Shown: positions 37,419 through 48,858 of the stretch, in pieces | Layout: every line of letters begins with the position of its first letter | Position numbering within the stretch: position 1 is the first letter of the stretch | NCBI RefSeq assembly: GCF_020080835.1 | Contig: NC_058158.1 | Coordinates: forward strand, 620,001 to 684,000 | Length of the DNA: 64,000 nt | Origin: Cotesia glomerata | Lineage: Eukaryota; Arthropoda; Insecta; Hymenoptera; Braconidae | Direction: 5' to 3' | The notes under the pieces: generated by a model | Database searches by the model: none | Told to the model about the DNA's origin: nothing | The model's input: only the letters and a program-made list of their open reading frames with translations | Translations under genes and position numbers: made by a program

Positions 37419-37562
37419 TATACACGACAACTAATCCCACCGATAACTGATCCCCCCGGATTTCTTTAAGGCTTCGCCACGAACCATTATTGTAGGGATG
37501 AGTTGTTGTTGGGGATCAATTGACGCTGGGATCAAATTATAAGTATTAGTTGTCGTGGTATA
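37419..37562. mobile_element. Palindromic MITE-like element, 144 bp
   Basis: TATACACGACAACTAAT at the left and ATTAGTTGTCGTGGTATA at the right are inverse; GATCCCC-type words sit just inside both arms. Confidence 0.7.
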
Positions 37563-37576
37563 AAATTCCGGGAATC

Positions 37577-38155
37577 AAACTGATAGAAGGATTTATTTGT
37601 ATTAAATAATATTTGTTAATATTTAACAAATAATTTATTACAGGCCGCTTTTTAGTATTAAACAAATATTTCTTAGTATTTAAAATAATTTGGCATATTT
37701 AATAAATCTGATATTCATTTATTAAATATTAATAATCTTTTTAATTACTAAGAAATATTTGTTAAATACTAAAAACTAAAAAGTGGCCTCTAATAAATCA
37801 TTTGTTAAATATTAATAAATATTTTTAACTGCACTGAGAAAAAAAAATACTTTTGCTCAATTAACAATTTCTTGGCTCAAGAAACTCGCTGACGATCAAA
37901 TATTTTATTATTATTAATTATTAATTTCTGAAGAGAAAAACATCAACATTTATCTTTGGAAAATAGATAAACAAAAAAATAGCTTTATTTAAATTAAGCA
38001 AAAATTATTTCAATCAATTTAACAATTTCTTGAACTAAGAATATATATTCTTGAAAATTTTCAAGAACATTAATTCTTGTATCAAGAAAATTTTCTTAAT
38101 AAAAGTAATTTTTTTTCTCAGTGTATAAACAAATCCTATCAGTGCAGTTAACGGC
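37577..38155 (+). mobile_element. MITE family C variant, copy C7, with a nested TIR element
   Basis: Starts ACTGATAGAAGGATTTATTT and ends ATCCTATCAGTGCAG. Inner arms carry GGCCGCTTTTTAGTATTAAA and its inverse, as in C2. Confidence 0.75.
37832..38123. mobile_element. Nested TIR element (CACTGAGAAAAAAA ends), 292 bp
   Basis: CACTGAGAAAAAAAAATACT at the left is the inverse of AGTAATTTTTTTTCTCAGTG at the right. It lies inside the right arm of C7. Confidence 0.8.
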
Positions 38156-38790
38156 ACACCTCTTTATAAAAACTGTAAATTTGACATGAGTAACAAGTTT
38201 TACAATTGAAAAAGTGTCAAATTTTTGTAATTATAGATTTATTTAATGTACAATAACTAATATGTTGGTTAAAAATTATTAATTGCATTTTTGATTACAA
38301 AAAATGCTATAAAAAAAGTTTTTTTGAATTTTTTTGAAAGTTTATTATAATTTTGAAGAAAAAATTAATATTTTTTTTTCTATGAAAGATTGTAATTATT
38401 AAAAAAAATTGATGTAAATAGTTTTTTGCTATTTTCTTTTAAATTTTTATAAATTAAACAGTGTTTATTTTTGTAAAAATAAAATAAAAAGTCTATTGAA
38501 TTAAAAAATAACAATTTTTGTATTGTCAAACATAATTTTTACCTATATTTTTCACAATTGTAAATTGACCCTTATAATTTTTACCCTTATGATTTAATTT
38601 TCCTTCAAGTACTTTAATTAAATTATCGACCAAATGATTGAAACAAAGTTCAAAGGAACAAAATAAAATAAATAACGAAAAGCAATAGAAGAAGTTGATA
38701 AAAGTTAATAGAAATAGATCGAGGAGAAGTTTGTCTATTGTTTGTTGTTACAATTGGACTTTGTTATATAAAGTTGTTTTGTGTGTTCAG
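38156..38790. other. Intronic AT-rich sequence
   Basis: No repeat family or frame of note except the intron part leading to the PDZ exon acceptor. Confidence 0.5.
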
Positions 38791-38942
38791 GTAAATCCGG
38801 GTTCGAAAGCTGCTCAACAAGGAGTCAGAGAAGGAGACCTCATTAGCAGCATCAACGGCAGAAACACTTCCGAGCTCACAAACGGAGAAGCTCATACGCT
38901 GCTGAGGAATGCCGGTGACCAGCTCAAACTAGGACTCAATCA
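38791..38942 (+). CDS. PDZ-domain exon (second half of a PDZ fold)
   Basis: The exon follows the acceptor TTTTGTGTGTTCAG and ends at the donor GTGAGC. It encodes about 50 residues including GSKAAQQGVREGD, LISSING and the helix NGEAHTLLRNAG, followed by a beta strand KLGLN. This order (alpha-A, the GD-I-ING strand, alpha-B, last strand) is the C-terminal half of a PDZ domain, closest in style to PDLIM/Enigma/Zasp and synaptopodin PDZs. Such domains bind C-terminal or internal peptides of cytoskeletal partners. The carboxylate-binding GF-type loop and first strands are missing and must come from an upstream exon. The frame opens with a complete codon (phase 0) and leaves two bases, which the next exon at 42502 completes. 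The PDZ call is firm; the family name is inference. Confidence 0.9.
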
Positions 38943-39568
38943 GTGAGCTTATATATTTATATTTAATACCATTATAGACATATATTATGCTCGTTATCCT
39001 CGTTCGTTATACCGTGGCCTGGCAGCTGTCAATGCGGATACACACCGTGTGTATTTATATTTAATAAATGTGTATGGATGCTCATTGAAACATTAAACCT
39101 GAAAGAGGGAAAAAGCACAAAGAGAAAAAATTAAAATAAAAATGAAGGAAAAAGCATCCGGTGCACACATTATGTATATAACATATGATATCTCTGAACC
39201 AGTCATAAAGATTATATCTGGTTGAATAACGACGGGTAAGCATCCGCGTGTGCGTTATATTCGCTGTTAGCTGCTCGGTGTACTGGCTACAACACCATGG
39301 GGCTATGGTTAATGAATGATACGTATGTCGATGGCATCAACTTGTGCGCTAAGTGATATTGGCAGGAACATTAGCGAGATTGCTTTCGATCGATAAACTC
39401 GTGCCGATGTTAGCTGATACACTTTTTTACTGTCGCTCGAGCTAATTATCTCCATCATTTAAATCATTGATTTTTAATTAGGGGTATTTTTAGAGCAACC
39501 ACCTAAGGTTTACATTCTCGGCTTGTTTTTCTCTTTGCTTCGCAAAGTTGAGGGATATTTTTAAATTT
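38943..39568. other. Intronic sequence
   Basis: Mixed composition after the PDZ exon donor; no feature recognised. Confidence 0.5.
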
Positions 39569-40560
39569 TTGCCTTGAAAAATTTAATATTTTAAAAAATT
39601 ATCAAATTTTTTGGTTAGAATTTAATTTTATTAAAGTTTTTAACAGATTTTGAGCCCTAAAAAGTCACTCTGACAATTTTTGATATTAATTTTTATTAAA
39701 TTCGTTTCAAAAATATTAAAAAAATTTTTTTTCTTACGTTTTTGTTGAATAACTTTTTAATTTTTCAACCAATTGGCTCAAAACCATGTATACGTTTTTT
39801 TGGCTTTGAAATTTGCGTTGAACGCCGTTAAAAAAATGCAAATTGAACGCCGTGTTTAAAAGATACAATTTAAAAATTGTTAAAAAAACTTTTTGCCTTG
39901 AAAAATTCAATATTTTCAAAAATTACCGAATTATTTGGTTCTAATTTAATTTTATTAGAATTTTTATCAGATTTTAAGATTTTGAGCCCTAAAAAGTCAC
40001 TCTGACAATTTTTGATATTAATTTTTATTAAATTCGTTTCAAAAATATTAAAAAAATTTTTTTTCTTACGTTTTTGTTGAATAACTTTTTAATTTTTCAA
40101 CCAATTGGCTCAAAACCTTGTATACGATTTTTCTGCTTCAAAAACTGCATCGAATGCCGCAAAAAAAATGAAAATTGAACGCCGCGTTTAAAAGATATCG
40201 CAATTTAAAAATTGTCAAAAAAAACTTTTTGCCTCGAAAATTCAATATTTTCAAAAATTACCAAATTATTTGGTTCTAATTTAATTTTATTAGAATTTTT
40301 ATCAAATTTTTTAATTTTTAGCCCTAAAAAGTCATCCTGACTATTTTTGGTATTAATTTTTATTGAATTCGTTTCAAAAATATACAAAAAAAAATTTTTT
40401 TCACGTTTTTATTGAATAACTTTTTAATTTCTCAATCAATTGGCTTAAAACCATGTATACTTTTTTTGTGCTTAAAAAGCTGCGTTAAATACCGTCAAAA
40501 AATGAAAATTGAACGCCGTGTTTAAAAGAAATTGCAATTTAAAAATTGTCAAAAAAGTTC
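39569..40560 (+). repeat. Intronic tandem array, three units of 323-337 bp
   Basis: Units start TTGCCTTGAAAAATT at 39569, recurring at 39892 and 40229. Each contains GAGCCCTAAAAAGTC or close, TCAATTGGCT-type words and AAATTGAACGCCG. Confidence 0.92.
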
Positions 40561-42501
40561 AATTTAAAAAATAAAATTCTTTTGAAAATAAAACAAGTTT
40601 GAGATTAATAAAAAAAATTAAATGAGATGATATATTATGATAAAACAAATTAGTTCTTCATAAAAAGCAACGACATTATTTATCTCTAAAAATGAAGGAA
40701 TAAAAGAAAAAAAATCTGACTTTTGTCTGAAATAAAAATATACTTCCGTTTTAGACGGGATTAATTCTATTAGACGTTTCACTCAGCGGAAATAATGTTT
40801 TAGACGTTTATAATAATCATAAAAAAAAAAGATAAAAAGGACATTTATTAAAAGAGTTTTTCTGGATATGGAATGAATATATGGAATGAGATAAAAATGG
40901 TTGATTTAGTTTTGTGTGCTGATTGGGACAGGAATTACGGGGAACGGATGTCGGCAAGAGGACCGGAGGGAAAAGGGTCACCAGATGAGGGAGCGCCGAC
41001 GTTTGTATATTTATACATATATTTTCTACCAACTCAGATCAATTGTTCGGTTTTAAATGCTCACGAGTATGTAGATCGTGTGTGAATATGTGTGCACGTT
41101 GTAGATGTCAGCAGTGCGGGCTAGGAAGGGGTTAAAAATAAAAAACCGTGTGCATCCAGACGGAACCGTGTATCGGATCTCCAGGAATCCATGACAAATG
41201 GCTACTCGTTAATGTACCGTGTACTCTACTCAAATATATCTATTCGAATTATTATTTTGTTTTAGTGCTACTTATGTGCTTTCGTTAAAGGGAAGTGCTT
41301 TTCATTCATTTACTTCATTTCGTCGGGTTTTATTTCCACGGTAATTTCATTTATTATTCAATTTGGCTTAGCATAATTTCATTTTCATCCACTCTTTTAA
41401 TTACCGGAATTTTTAAAAGAATTTTTAAATAGCTGGTTGAATTGAATCGCTTGTAATCCATTTTAAAATAATTGCTAAACCAAAAATTCTAATAGAAAAA
41501 ATTTTTTTTCCCTTAATTATATTAAAAAAAATCTAGATAAGTTCAAATTTATTTTTAAAATCATCTGGATTGATGATAGTATCAGTTTTAGTAAACTTTT
41601 GTAGACCTGTCTATTTAAATTATATTTAAACGTACGATTCGAAATATTCAATTAAAATTTAACGGAATAATTGAATTTATTATAAAGTTACAAATAACAT
41701 GAGTATATATTTGCAATAAAGTTATGTCTGCTATTAAAACATTTATAATTAAGTTATAAATAACGTCCCATATTTCCAATTGGGTTACATAATTCAGATA
41801 TTCAATAATTTACAATAATAATATTTAATTAACAAACAAATCTCCTGTGCAATGCCGGATTTTTAAAATTAAAAGTAAACGACCATTACTCAGTCGTTAA
41901 ATCGATTTTAGAATTACAAAAAAAAAATGTTAATTTATTTTTTAATTATCCTCTGTATTTATCAAAGCGTAATTTATGTAATAAAATAAATATTTAACCA
42001 GTAAAAAAACGATAATTTACTTGGAAAAAGTCCTCGTGAATGAAATTCAAGTCCTGGTTCTACATTCGCATCCCGAGAAGAGGTTAATACAACACTGAAG
42101 TGGTTGAGGTTACATAGATGTCGCTTCTCCAGGGCTTAATTGGCTCGCTTTTTCCCTCAACTTTATTTTGGCAATTAAAATTTAACAATTTAGATTTAGA
42201 CAAAATCCGATAGTTGATTAAAAAAAAGAGCAAGTTGTCGTGTTATTAATTCACGGGATAAAAGGCAATTCGAGACATAACAATTGATTGACGAATGTTC
42301 AGCCGAAGAGTCCGATATTCACGGGCCGTCGGAATCTGAATAATTAAACTTTGAAGTAACTTGGGTGTAACTACTCGGGCGTGAAGTTTATTTTCAAAGT
42401 AAAATTCGCTCGAAACTGACAAGAGCTTCAAAGGTCGGTTTAATGTTAGATGGAATGGTTATTGTTCATGATTGTAAAGATTAAATATTTATGTTGAACA
42501 G
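40561..42501. other. Intronic sequence
   Basis: AT-rich with a mixed block near 40.9-41.2 kb. Frames at 40817-41085 on both strands are short and unsupported. Confidence 0.5.
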
Positions 42502-42578
42502 AGAACAAGCGGAATCGCCAAAACGACGAATATACAGAAGCAGTCTGCAGGAAAACACGTCCATCGAAACATTACAGA
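42502..42578 (+). CDS. Coding exon 2 of the PDZ gene
   Basis: A 77-base exon between an acceptor ending GTTGAACAG and the consensus donor GTAAGT. Its first base completes the split codon left by the PDZ exon, and it continues as EQAESPKRRIYRSSLQENTS followed by IETLQ. The basic, serine-rich stretch is a linker just after the PDZ fold, with a possible phosphorylation-type RRIYRSS site (inference). It leaves one base, as the next exon requires. The unbroken frame across three exons is the main support. No domain is recognised. Confidence 0.82.
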
Positions 42579-42667
42579 GTAAGTACATAAAATAAATTCT
42601 AAATAGTCCAACCAGAAATCCCGATCCTGAATTGAAAAGCAACACGCCTCTGGATTTTACCTTTCAG

Positions 42668-42751
42668 AAACAACCAAAACAACGACGACCACCACCAAAT
42701 CATTGGGAACCCGGATCTTTACCGACACAAAGCTAAACGGAACTGGAACTG
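42668..42751 (+). CDS. Coding exon 3 of the PDZ gene, Thr-rich linker
   Basis: An 84-base exon after the acceptor TTTTACCTTTCAG, ending at GTAAGT. It enters and leaves with one base of a split codon. It encodes a lysine/threonine run (TTKTTTTTTKS) followed by LGTRIFTDTKLNGTGT, a low-complexity linker. The intron before it is only 89 bases, while the intron after it holds a MITE-like insertion that begins about six bases past the donor. No catalytic or binding motif is visible. Confidence 0.82.
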
Positions 42752-42757
42752 GTAAGT

Positions 42758-43333
42758 GCACGCAGAAAAAAATTTTGTTAAGATATGTTGTGGTCACAAA
42801 TGATTTTGTTTACATAGGGATAACAAATTATAAGTTAAAATATCAAAATTTAAGTTATAACAAAGTTATTGATATTTTATAACAACAAAACAGTTTTGCT
42901 ACTATAGCAAAATCTTTAAGTTGATTCGACAAAATACTTTAGTTGGTATAACAAATTTTTTTGTTAAAACAGCAAAATTATGCTAATAAAATAAAAAAAG
43001 AATTTATTGGAGTAACAAAGACAATTTGTTAAAGTAATCAAGAAAATACATAATTTAAAAATATTCTATAGTCAACTATAACTGATTTGGAAAATATTTT
43101 AGCAACAAATTAGTTTTGTTATTGCAACAAAATGATTTTGTGACAGCAACAAAATGATTTTGTTAGGACTACAAATTGATTATGTGAATTAGCAAATTGG
43201 TTTGTTAGTACAACTTGAAACTTTTGTTAATGCAACTAATGGATTTGTTGCTGTACACTCATTTGTTACCAAAACAAATTTTTCAGTTATCCCGTCTTTT
43301 GTTATTTCAAAAAAATCGTTCTATGTGTGTGGT
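42758..43333. mobile_element. Intronic MITE-like element abutting a splice donor
   Basis: Starts GCACGCAGAAAAAAATTTTG and ends AATCGTTCTATGTGTGTG, imperfect inverse ends. The interior is dominated by ACAAAAT and TTTTGTT words. It begins six bases after the GT of the exon 3 donor. Confidence 0.6.
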
Positions 43334-44738
43334 TAACAAAGAAATTGCCCTTTAGCTTCTATTTTTCCCAATCCTCGCAATAGTTATAGTTATAGTTCTA
43401 GTTCTGGTTCTCATTCTTTTGCTCGCTCTTGTCCAGCACTTACGAGTCCACTCGATTAATCAGCGGGTCCAGCTCGGTTTAACGAGCCATGAAGGCCGTT
43501 AGTCTCGCCCAAACTGCCATCACGTCGAAGATTATGAAATTACTTGGTGAAGAAGTCCAGAATCCTCTCGACAATCCCCGTGATGAGCATCCAGGATCTA
43601 GGATCCCTCTGTCTCTCTATCTCAATACCCACTAGACAACATAACGGCTCGAGCCATATTGCTCGAGCCAGCGACCCTCGAGAACTTTCTTAAGAGGAGT
43701 TTACGCGAACCAATATAATCCCGGTTTTCCGGCTTACGTCTTGTGTTTTACTCAAAGCAAAGAGCCTCTCTTTCTTCCCAAAGACTTATCCGCTTACGCT
43801 GCTCGTGAGGTTACCGTTATGTACTACTTAAAACGAATTTCTGTCGCCGCAGCGTAATCAATTACTCCTCCACAGGCATTGTTCCATTCCCTCATTTCTC
43901 AGCCAACAAGTTTCCCGATCCTAAGTGAGCTAATAAATAGATCCTGCTCAGCTGCTTGGCTCTCAAATTATACCTACCACTGATAAACAAACATAACAAA
44001 AAATAGAGTAGAGCAATCATAAGGAGTTATTGTTATGCACCGATTACGATTCCCGGCGACATCAGACACGTAGATCGATCAAATTATACGGCCAACTTCT
44101 GAAGACACCGGTGGTACCATACGGGATTAAGTGAACCGGTACCTGTACATATTACATTGCATACAACATTTAACACATGTACATTCGAACATTAGAGAAC
44201 GCACAGGTTTCCTGGCAGGTACACGCCCACCGGTGATTATTTGGTACGCAAGACGTTGTTTATAAACATACTGTATATATCAGCGTGTAATAGCAGTCAA
44301 AGACTCTGACAAGCTGGCGCACCCTAGGCACTTAAGTTCGTCAATAGGGAGCAACGGTCTTTATCCTTTTTCGGCTCTCTAGTTCTCAAGTAGTCGTCAT
44401 CCAGTGCAAGCCAAGTGCTTTATTCTCTGCCTAACTTGGCTTTATAAAATACAATAGTCAAGACAATATATGTGATAGGAGTTTTAGTTTAGTTATTTTT
44501 GACACTAGGTCAATACAACTTCAACGAAAGACGTCGAGGATGATTTATAGTTAATGAAATCCAAGGAAATGAAAGTTTATTTCCTTCAGTCATTCCAACT
44601 GTCATTTAGCAAAAAAGTGTTTAAAAATTAAATTTGTTTTAGAGATTAACTGCCGTAGTAATAATTAAACGTTTTTGAGAACTTTCTGCTGGGAGTTATT
44701 TTTGGAAAAGTTTATGCCAGTGTTGATAAGTAGTTTAA
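43334..44738. other. Intronic sequence, unusually mixed composition
   Basis: 43.4-44.5 kb is GC-richer than other introns and may hold regulatory sites. No exon is supported. Confidence 0.45.
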
Positions 44739-44765
44739 TTTATATTTGCAAAGTTTGGCTTGACA

Positions 44766-46386
44766 ATGAAATTCCTGAATTGCTCGCAGTGCCTGAATGG
44801 GATTGAGGAGGCACGATCTACGGTGATGTCGAAGCCTCCCTGCGATCCACTTCTGATCACAAAGCGGCCGGGGCCAAACGGTGGGAATTCCCACCGGAGG
44901 ATATCAATCCCGGTAGAATTCCATCGAGGTAGTTCCGCTCGCGTACCTCGGCTGCCAAAGATGCTGAGAGTTGCATTTAATGCTGCATCTCTCCGTGGAG
45001 GCACTCGGAAACCTCCCGCTGATAATACCAGGTTTGGTTACTATTGTTATGGTGAGGGCGGTTGCCAACAAGGAAAATCCCTCGGTAGTTCGTTTGCCAG
45101 GAAACGCAACAAGCGGAAGCTTTTCGCCAAGAAATCGCTTAAAATTTCCCAGTCACCCGCGGGATCGTGCGCTCATGAATTTTTTATGGCAGGCGAGGAC
45201 AAAGCGAGCTTGCACTCTCATTCACAACGCCAAAACAACGTGAATAAAGAGTTGGACGGGAGAATTTCGGCGTGCAAAAGAGAAGACAATGTCTTTGAAA
45301 AGTGCGAGGTGCTCAAGTTTCTTTGGAGTTCACCGCAGTGTTACACCCCCGACGACTCCTGGAATTTGTACACCTCTGGTTCGACCTCTTCCTCTTATGG
45401 ATCTGGGTCTACAACGTCCTCCTGTCGCTTGGAAACCGCGGGCAACACAAGTGCCAACACCAAACTCAACAGCTTGGACTTTCAGCGGCTGAACACGGTC
45501 CTGCCGGATGAATTCAGCTGGAAATTCCTCTCGAAGAAAAAGTTTGAAGTAACCGAGCGTGAGATAAGCCGGAGATGTTTTCTCAATGGCCTCGATCTTG
45601 TGGTGCCTCGTAAAATCGATGAGAAACCGATGATGAGTATTTTTGAGCTGGAACTGGAGAGCAATTCGGGTGGAGAAGGGGTAAAGTCTTGCTTGAATCG
45701 TCGTTCAGAGTCTGGTTATTTGCGGAAACGCGAACCGAAGAGCGTGAGATTTTTAATAGACGAGGAGGCGAATAAAAATAATAGTAAAAATGAGGATATT
45801 GAAAACAGTTGCTTGAAAAATGTGTTGGAGGTTGACGGAAGTTTAAATGAAAATATTTCGAACAAAGTGGAGCATGAAAATTTCAAACTTTTTACGCCAG
45901 CGAGCATTACTGTAGGACCATTCAAAAGGCTTTCTCGGGCTTTTATTTCTACTTCTGCTTCTGGTTTTGGTGATGGTGATGGTGATGGTGACGATGTTGA
46001 CGTCGAGACTAAAGCAAACATTTCCGACTTGAGAATTATAAATCCGACGTTAGAACTTGAAATGACGAGTACTCGAGAAACTAAAGAGACGAAAATGAGA
46101 AACTTAAAAGTCGATATAAATGGAGTTAGCAGTTTTCACTCGGGGATTAGTCAAGAAGCAGATAACACTGGTGATCTTACCTCAATGCCGAGGGATAATG
46201 CCCTTGGTCAGAGTTTGAATAGCAATCTTAACCGGATTCCCTCCGCAGATAGAGATAAATATGAGTCTAACCGAGGTTGGGTATTCGCAGATGGAATTAA
46301 CCCGACAGATAGACTGACAACAGCAGCAACAGCATCCGGAGGATGGGAAAGGGGCTCGGGCGCGTCAGGTGTCAGATCACCAAATG
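44766..46386 (+). CDS. Large coding exon 4 of the PDZ gene (5' edge uncertain)
   Basis: A 1.6-kb open frame ending at the donor GTAGGT (46387), in phase with the exon at 50291. It is GC-richer than its surroundings. The frame is open from 44739 and the first ATG is at 44766. Acceptors in the phase needed to follow exon 3 would start the exon at 44917, 45001 or 45193 (TTTTTTATGGCAG is the best looking). An acceptor-like CGCAG at 44789 is out of phase. Either the exon starts at one of the in-phase sites, or ATG 44766 starts an alternative transcript. The protein is low-complexity: a Ser/Gly/Thr run near 45390, a basic SVRFLIDEE motif near 45745, and a GDGDGDGDD run near 45975. No known domain; probably a disordered scaffold region. 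Confidence 0.85.
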
Positions 46387-47717
46387 GTAGGTCCAAATAT
46401 ATATTATTTACAATGAATTAACATATCACCAACAAGACACATGTAATTAGGGCGTTTTATAATCACCATGGGAGCCAATTAAAAATAAAATGACGCTCGG
46501 TTAATCACAATCCCAGGACCAATGACGCGTACAATCGAATCTCTGTAATAAGTCATGCATAATTACGTAGCACTGGCCCGGCTGATGCTTCGAATAAATC
46601 GATTTCGGGGGATGGTAAATGGGTGAAACTAATCAATATCAATCTAACTATCTATCTGTCTAACTTATATCTATATAACTCAGCATACATACAGCTGTTG
46701 GTTGGTTAGTATCATCGGTAACTAGTTGGTTGTATTATATACATGACGTCCATATATATAACACTGTTTGGAGCGAGTAGTGTCCGCCCAAATATGGGTG
46801 CGTCTCCGTCATGGCCCGAAGGAGCCGAGCCCATGTAATACTCTTGTACTGAGTGTACATCAGCATGTTCTCCCCCTGTTCCTTCCACCCGCGGAATTTA
46901 ACAGTCCCCAGCCCTTAAACGATCGATCCGTTTATCTACACATGCTCCCACCGAATTACACAACGGAGATATCGCAAACAATAAAGCGTCCGGTTTGTTT
47001 TTCAAACTTTAAATCATTTTTATTTACTTATCCGATAATTGCGAATCGAGACTCTCGTAATTCGCAATGCAAACCTGTCGATAGCAGACTGAGTTCAGGC
47101 TCATGCTAATAAAACGGGTCCAAAAACTCGGGAGCTTTTCAATCATCAAATTGTCTTTTAAATAAATGTATATGTCTGTCTCTGTAACTATAACTGAAGA
47201 GAAGCGAAGGAAGAAACCGCAGACGAGAGTCGGGTTGAGTTGAGTTGAGGGTAAAAGTATTACAGTTGAATAACAAGCTATCGATTGCTGAGTGGCTGAG
47301 CTTGGTTATTCTTCAGAGTTTGCGGAATAGTTGTTCTGTGTCGGAAAAGTGAAGAAGATGCAGCCGCTGAGGAAATTATCCAGCCCTTAGCTCTGTCTCG
47401 AGAGACCCCAAACCTAATTAAATAGTCTCTGCGCTACTATAGGTACGGGCGAATACCCTACCCACCCACTGCTCCTACCGCTGGCAGATAAAATGTAGGA
47501 GGAAATAGGAAGAACTTGAGGACCAGAAAGGGGTGGCAAGACACGGGAGTCCGCTCTACTCCGGTTCTAATGAAGACCATCCACTCGTAATTCAATCAAA
47601 AGTTTAAACTCTTCTCGGGATCCCTCGGCGATGAGCCCGCTCAATCTAGAAACTGTGTCAACATAATCCGTCAAACATTCTAGCCCAAAGTTGTTGTAGT
47701 TCCCAGAACAGATCTAC
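46387..47717. other. Intronic sequence
   Basis: Mixed composition. The 113-codon frame at 46768 has no splice support in phase and no recognised motif. Confidence 0.45.
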
Positions 47718-48858
47718 ACCGAGAGAAATTTATAGGAAACTTTACAAAAATTATGGGAATGGTTCCTATAATTAAATGATCATTATAGGTATCAATCCTA
47801 TGCTCATTTTGGGAACCATACCCATAGTTTATTGGAAACGTTCCTATACAAAAATGGAATAGCTTCAATATATTATTGAAATGGTTCCTATAAAATTATA
47901 AGAATGGTCCCTATATTATTAAAGGAATGGTTCCCATAATATTATAGGAATGGTTCCTATACTATTGAAGGAATGGTTCCTATAATATTATGGGAATGAC
48001 GCACATAATAATAAAAAAATGTTTGTTTATAATAATGAAGCAATCGCTTCAAAAATATAAAGTAATAATTATATATTTTTTTGCTAATAATTTTTTTTTT
48101 TGTAAATAAAAATTGATCTTTCACTAAAGAGAAAAAATTTCTTTTTCATAATTTTTATTCACGTGTGTACTTAATCTTAAATTGTTTATTCTAACTCAGT
48201 TATTATTGTGTTAGATAATATTGAAAAATATTGTGGCAATTCTAAAGTTTCTCTAATAAAAGGGATATTTTCTCACTATACAATTAGAGGAGCAAAATAG
48301 ATATGGAAATTTATTGTTTATTTTAACAATTTCATTTTATTTTTAAAACAAATTATTTATTTACAATACATACGCTGAATATTTATTAAATTCACCTTTT
48401 GGGTATGTAACTTTTATTGTTTATATGAACAATATTACTCATTTTATATATTTCAAATGATGTTATTGGGAAACAAGTAAAATTATCGAAATTACTAATA
48501 ATTTCAAAGCTTCAAAGTGGTCATCGAAGTCACAAATAACTTGAGTTGTAATAATAAATATCTCAATATTATTAGGCATTGTCACTATAATATTATGGAA
48601 ATAGTTCCTATAATATTGTGGGAATGGTTCCTATAATATTATAGAAACTATTCCTATATATTATGGGAATCATGCCGATATTACAGTTATAATTATAGAT
48701 ATCGTTCCTATAATTATAAGAACCATTTCCATAATTATAGTAACATTTCCCAAAAATTATGGGTAAAATTCCCATAATTTAAGTAATCGCTCCTAAAATG
48801 GTATAGGAAAACATTTTCTTAAAATTATAGGAATGATTTCCACATTTTTTTCTCCAAG
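47718..48858. mobile_element. Intronic element with GGAATGGTTCCTAT minisatellite
   Basis: Ends ACCGAGAGAAATTTATAGGA and TGATTTCCACATTTTTTTCTCC are imperfectly inverse. Two arrays of the palindromic word GGAATGGTTCCTATAATATT lie at about 47,735-48,000 and 48,590-48,800, around an AT-rich middle. Confidence 0.7.

Noticed and set aside
44739..44790. Acceptor-like AGs before 44754 and 44790 as start of exon 4
   Set aside because: Both give phase 0, but the preceding exon at 42668-42751 leaves one base, so they would break the frame.
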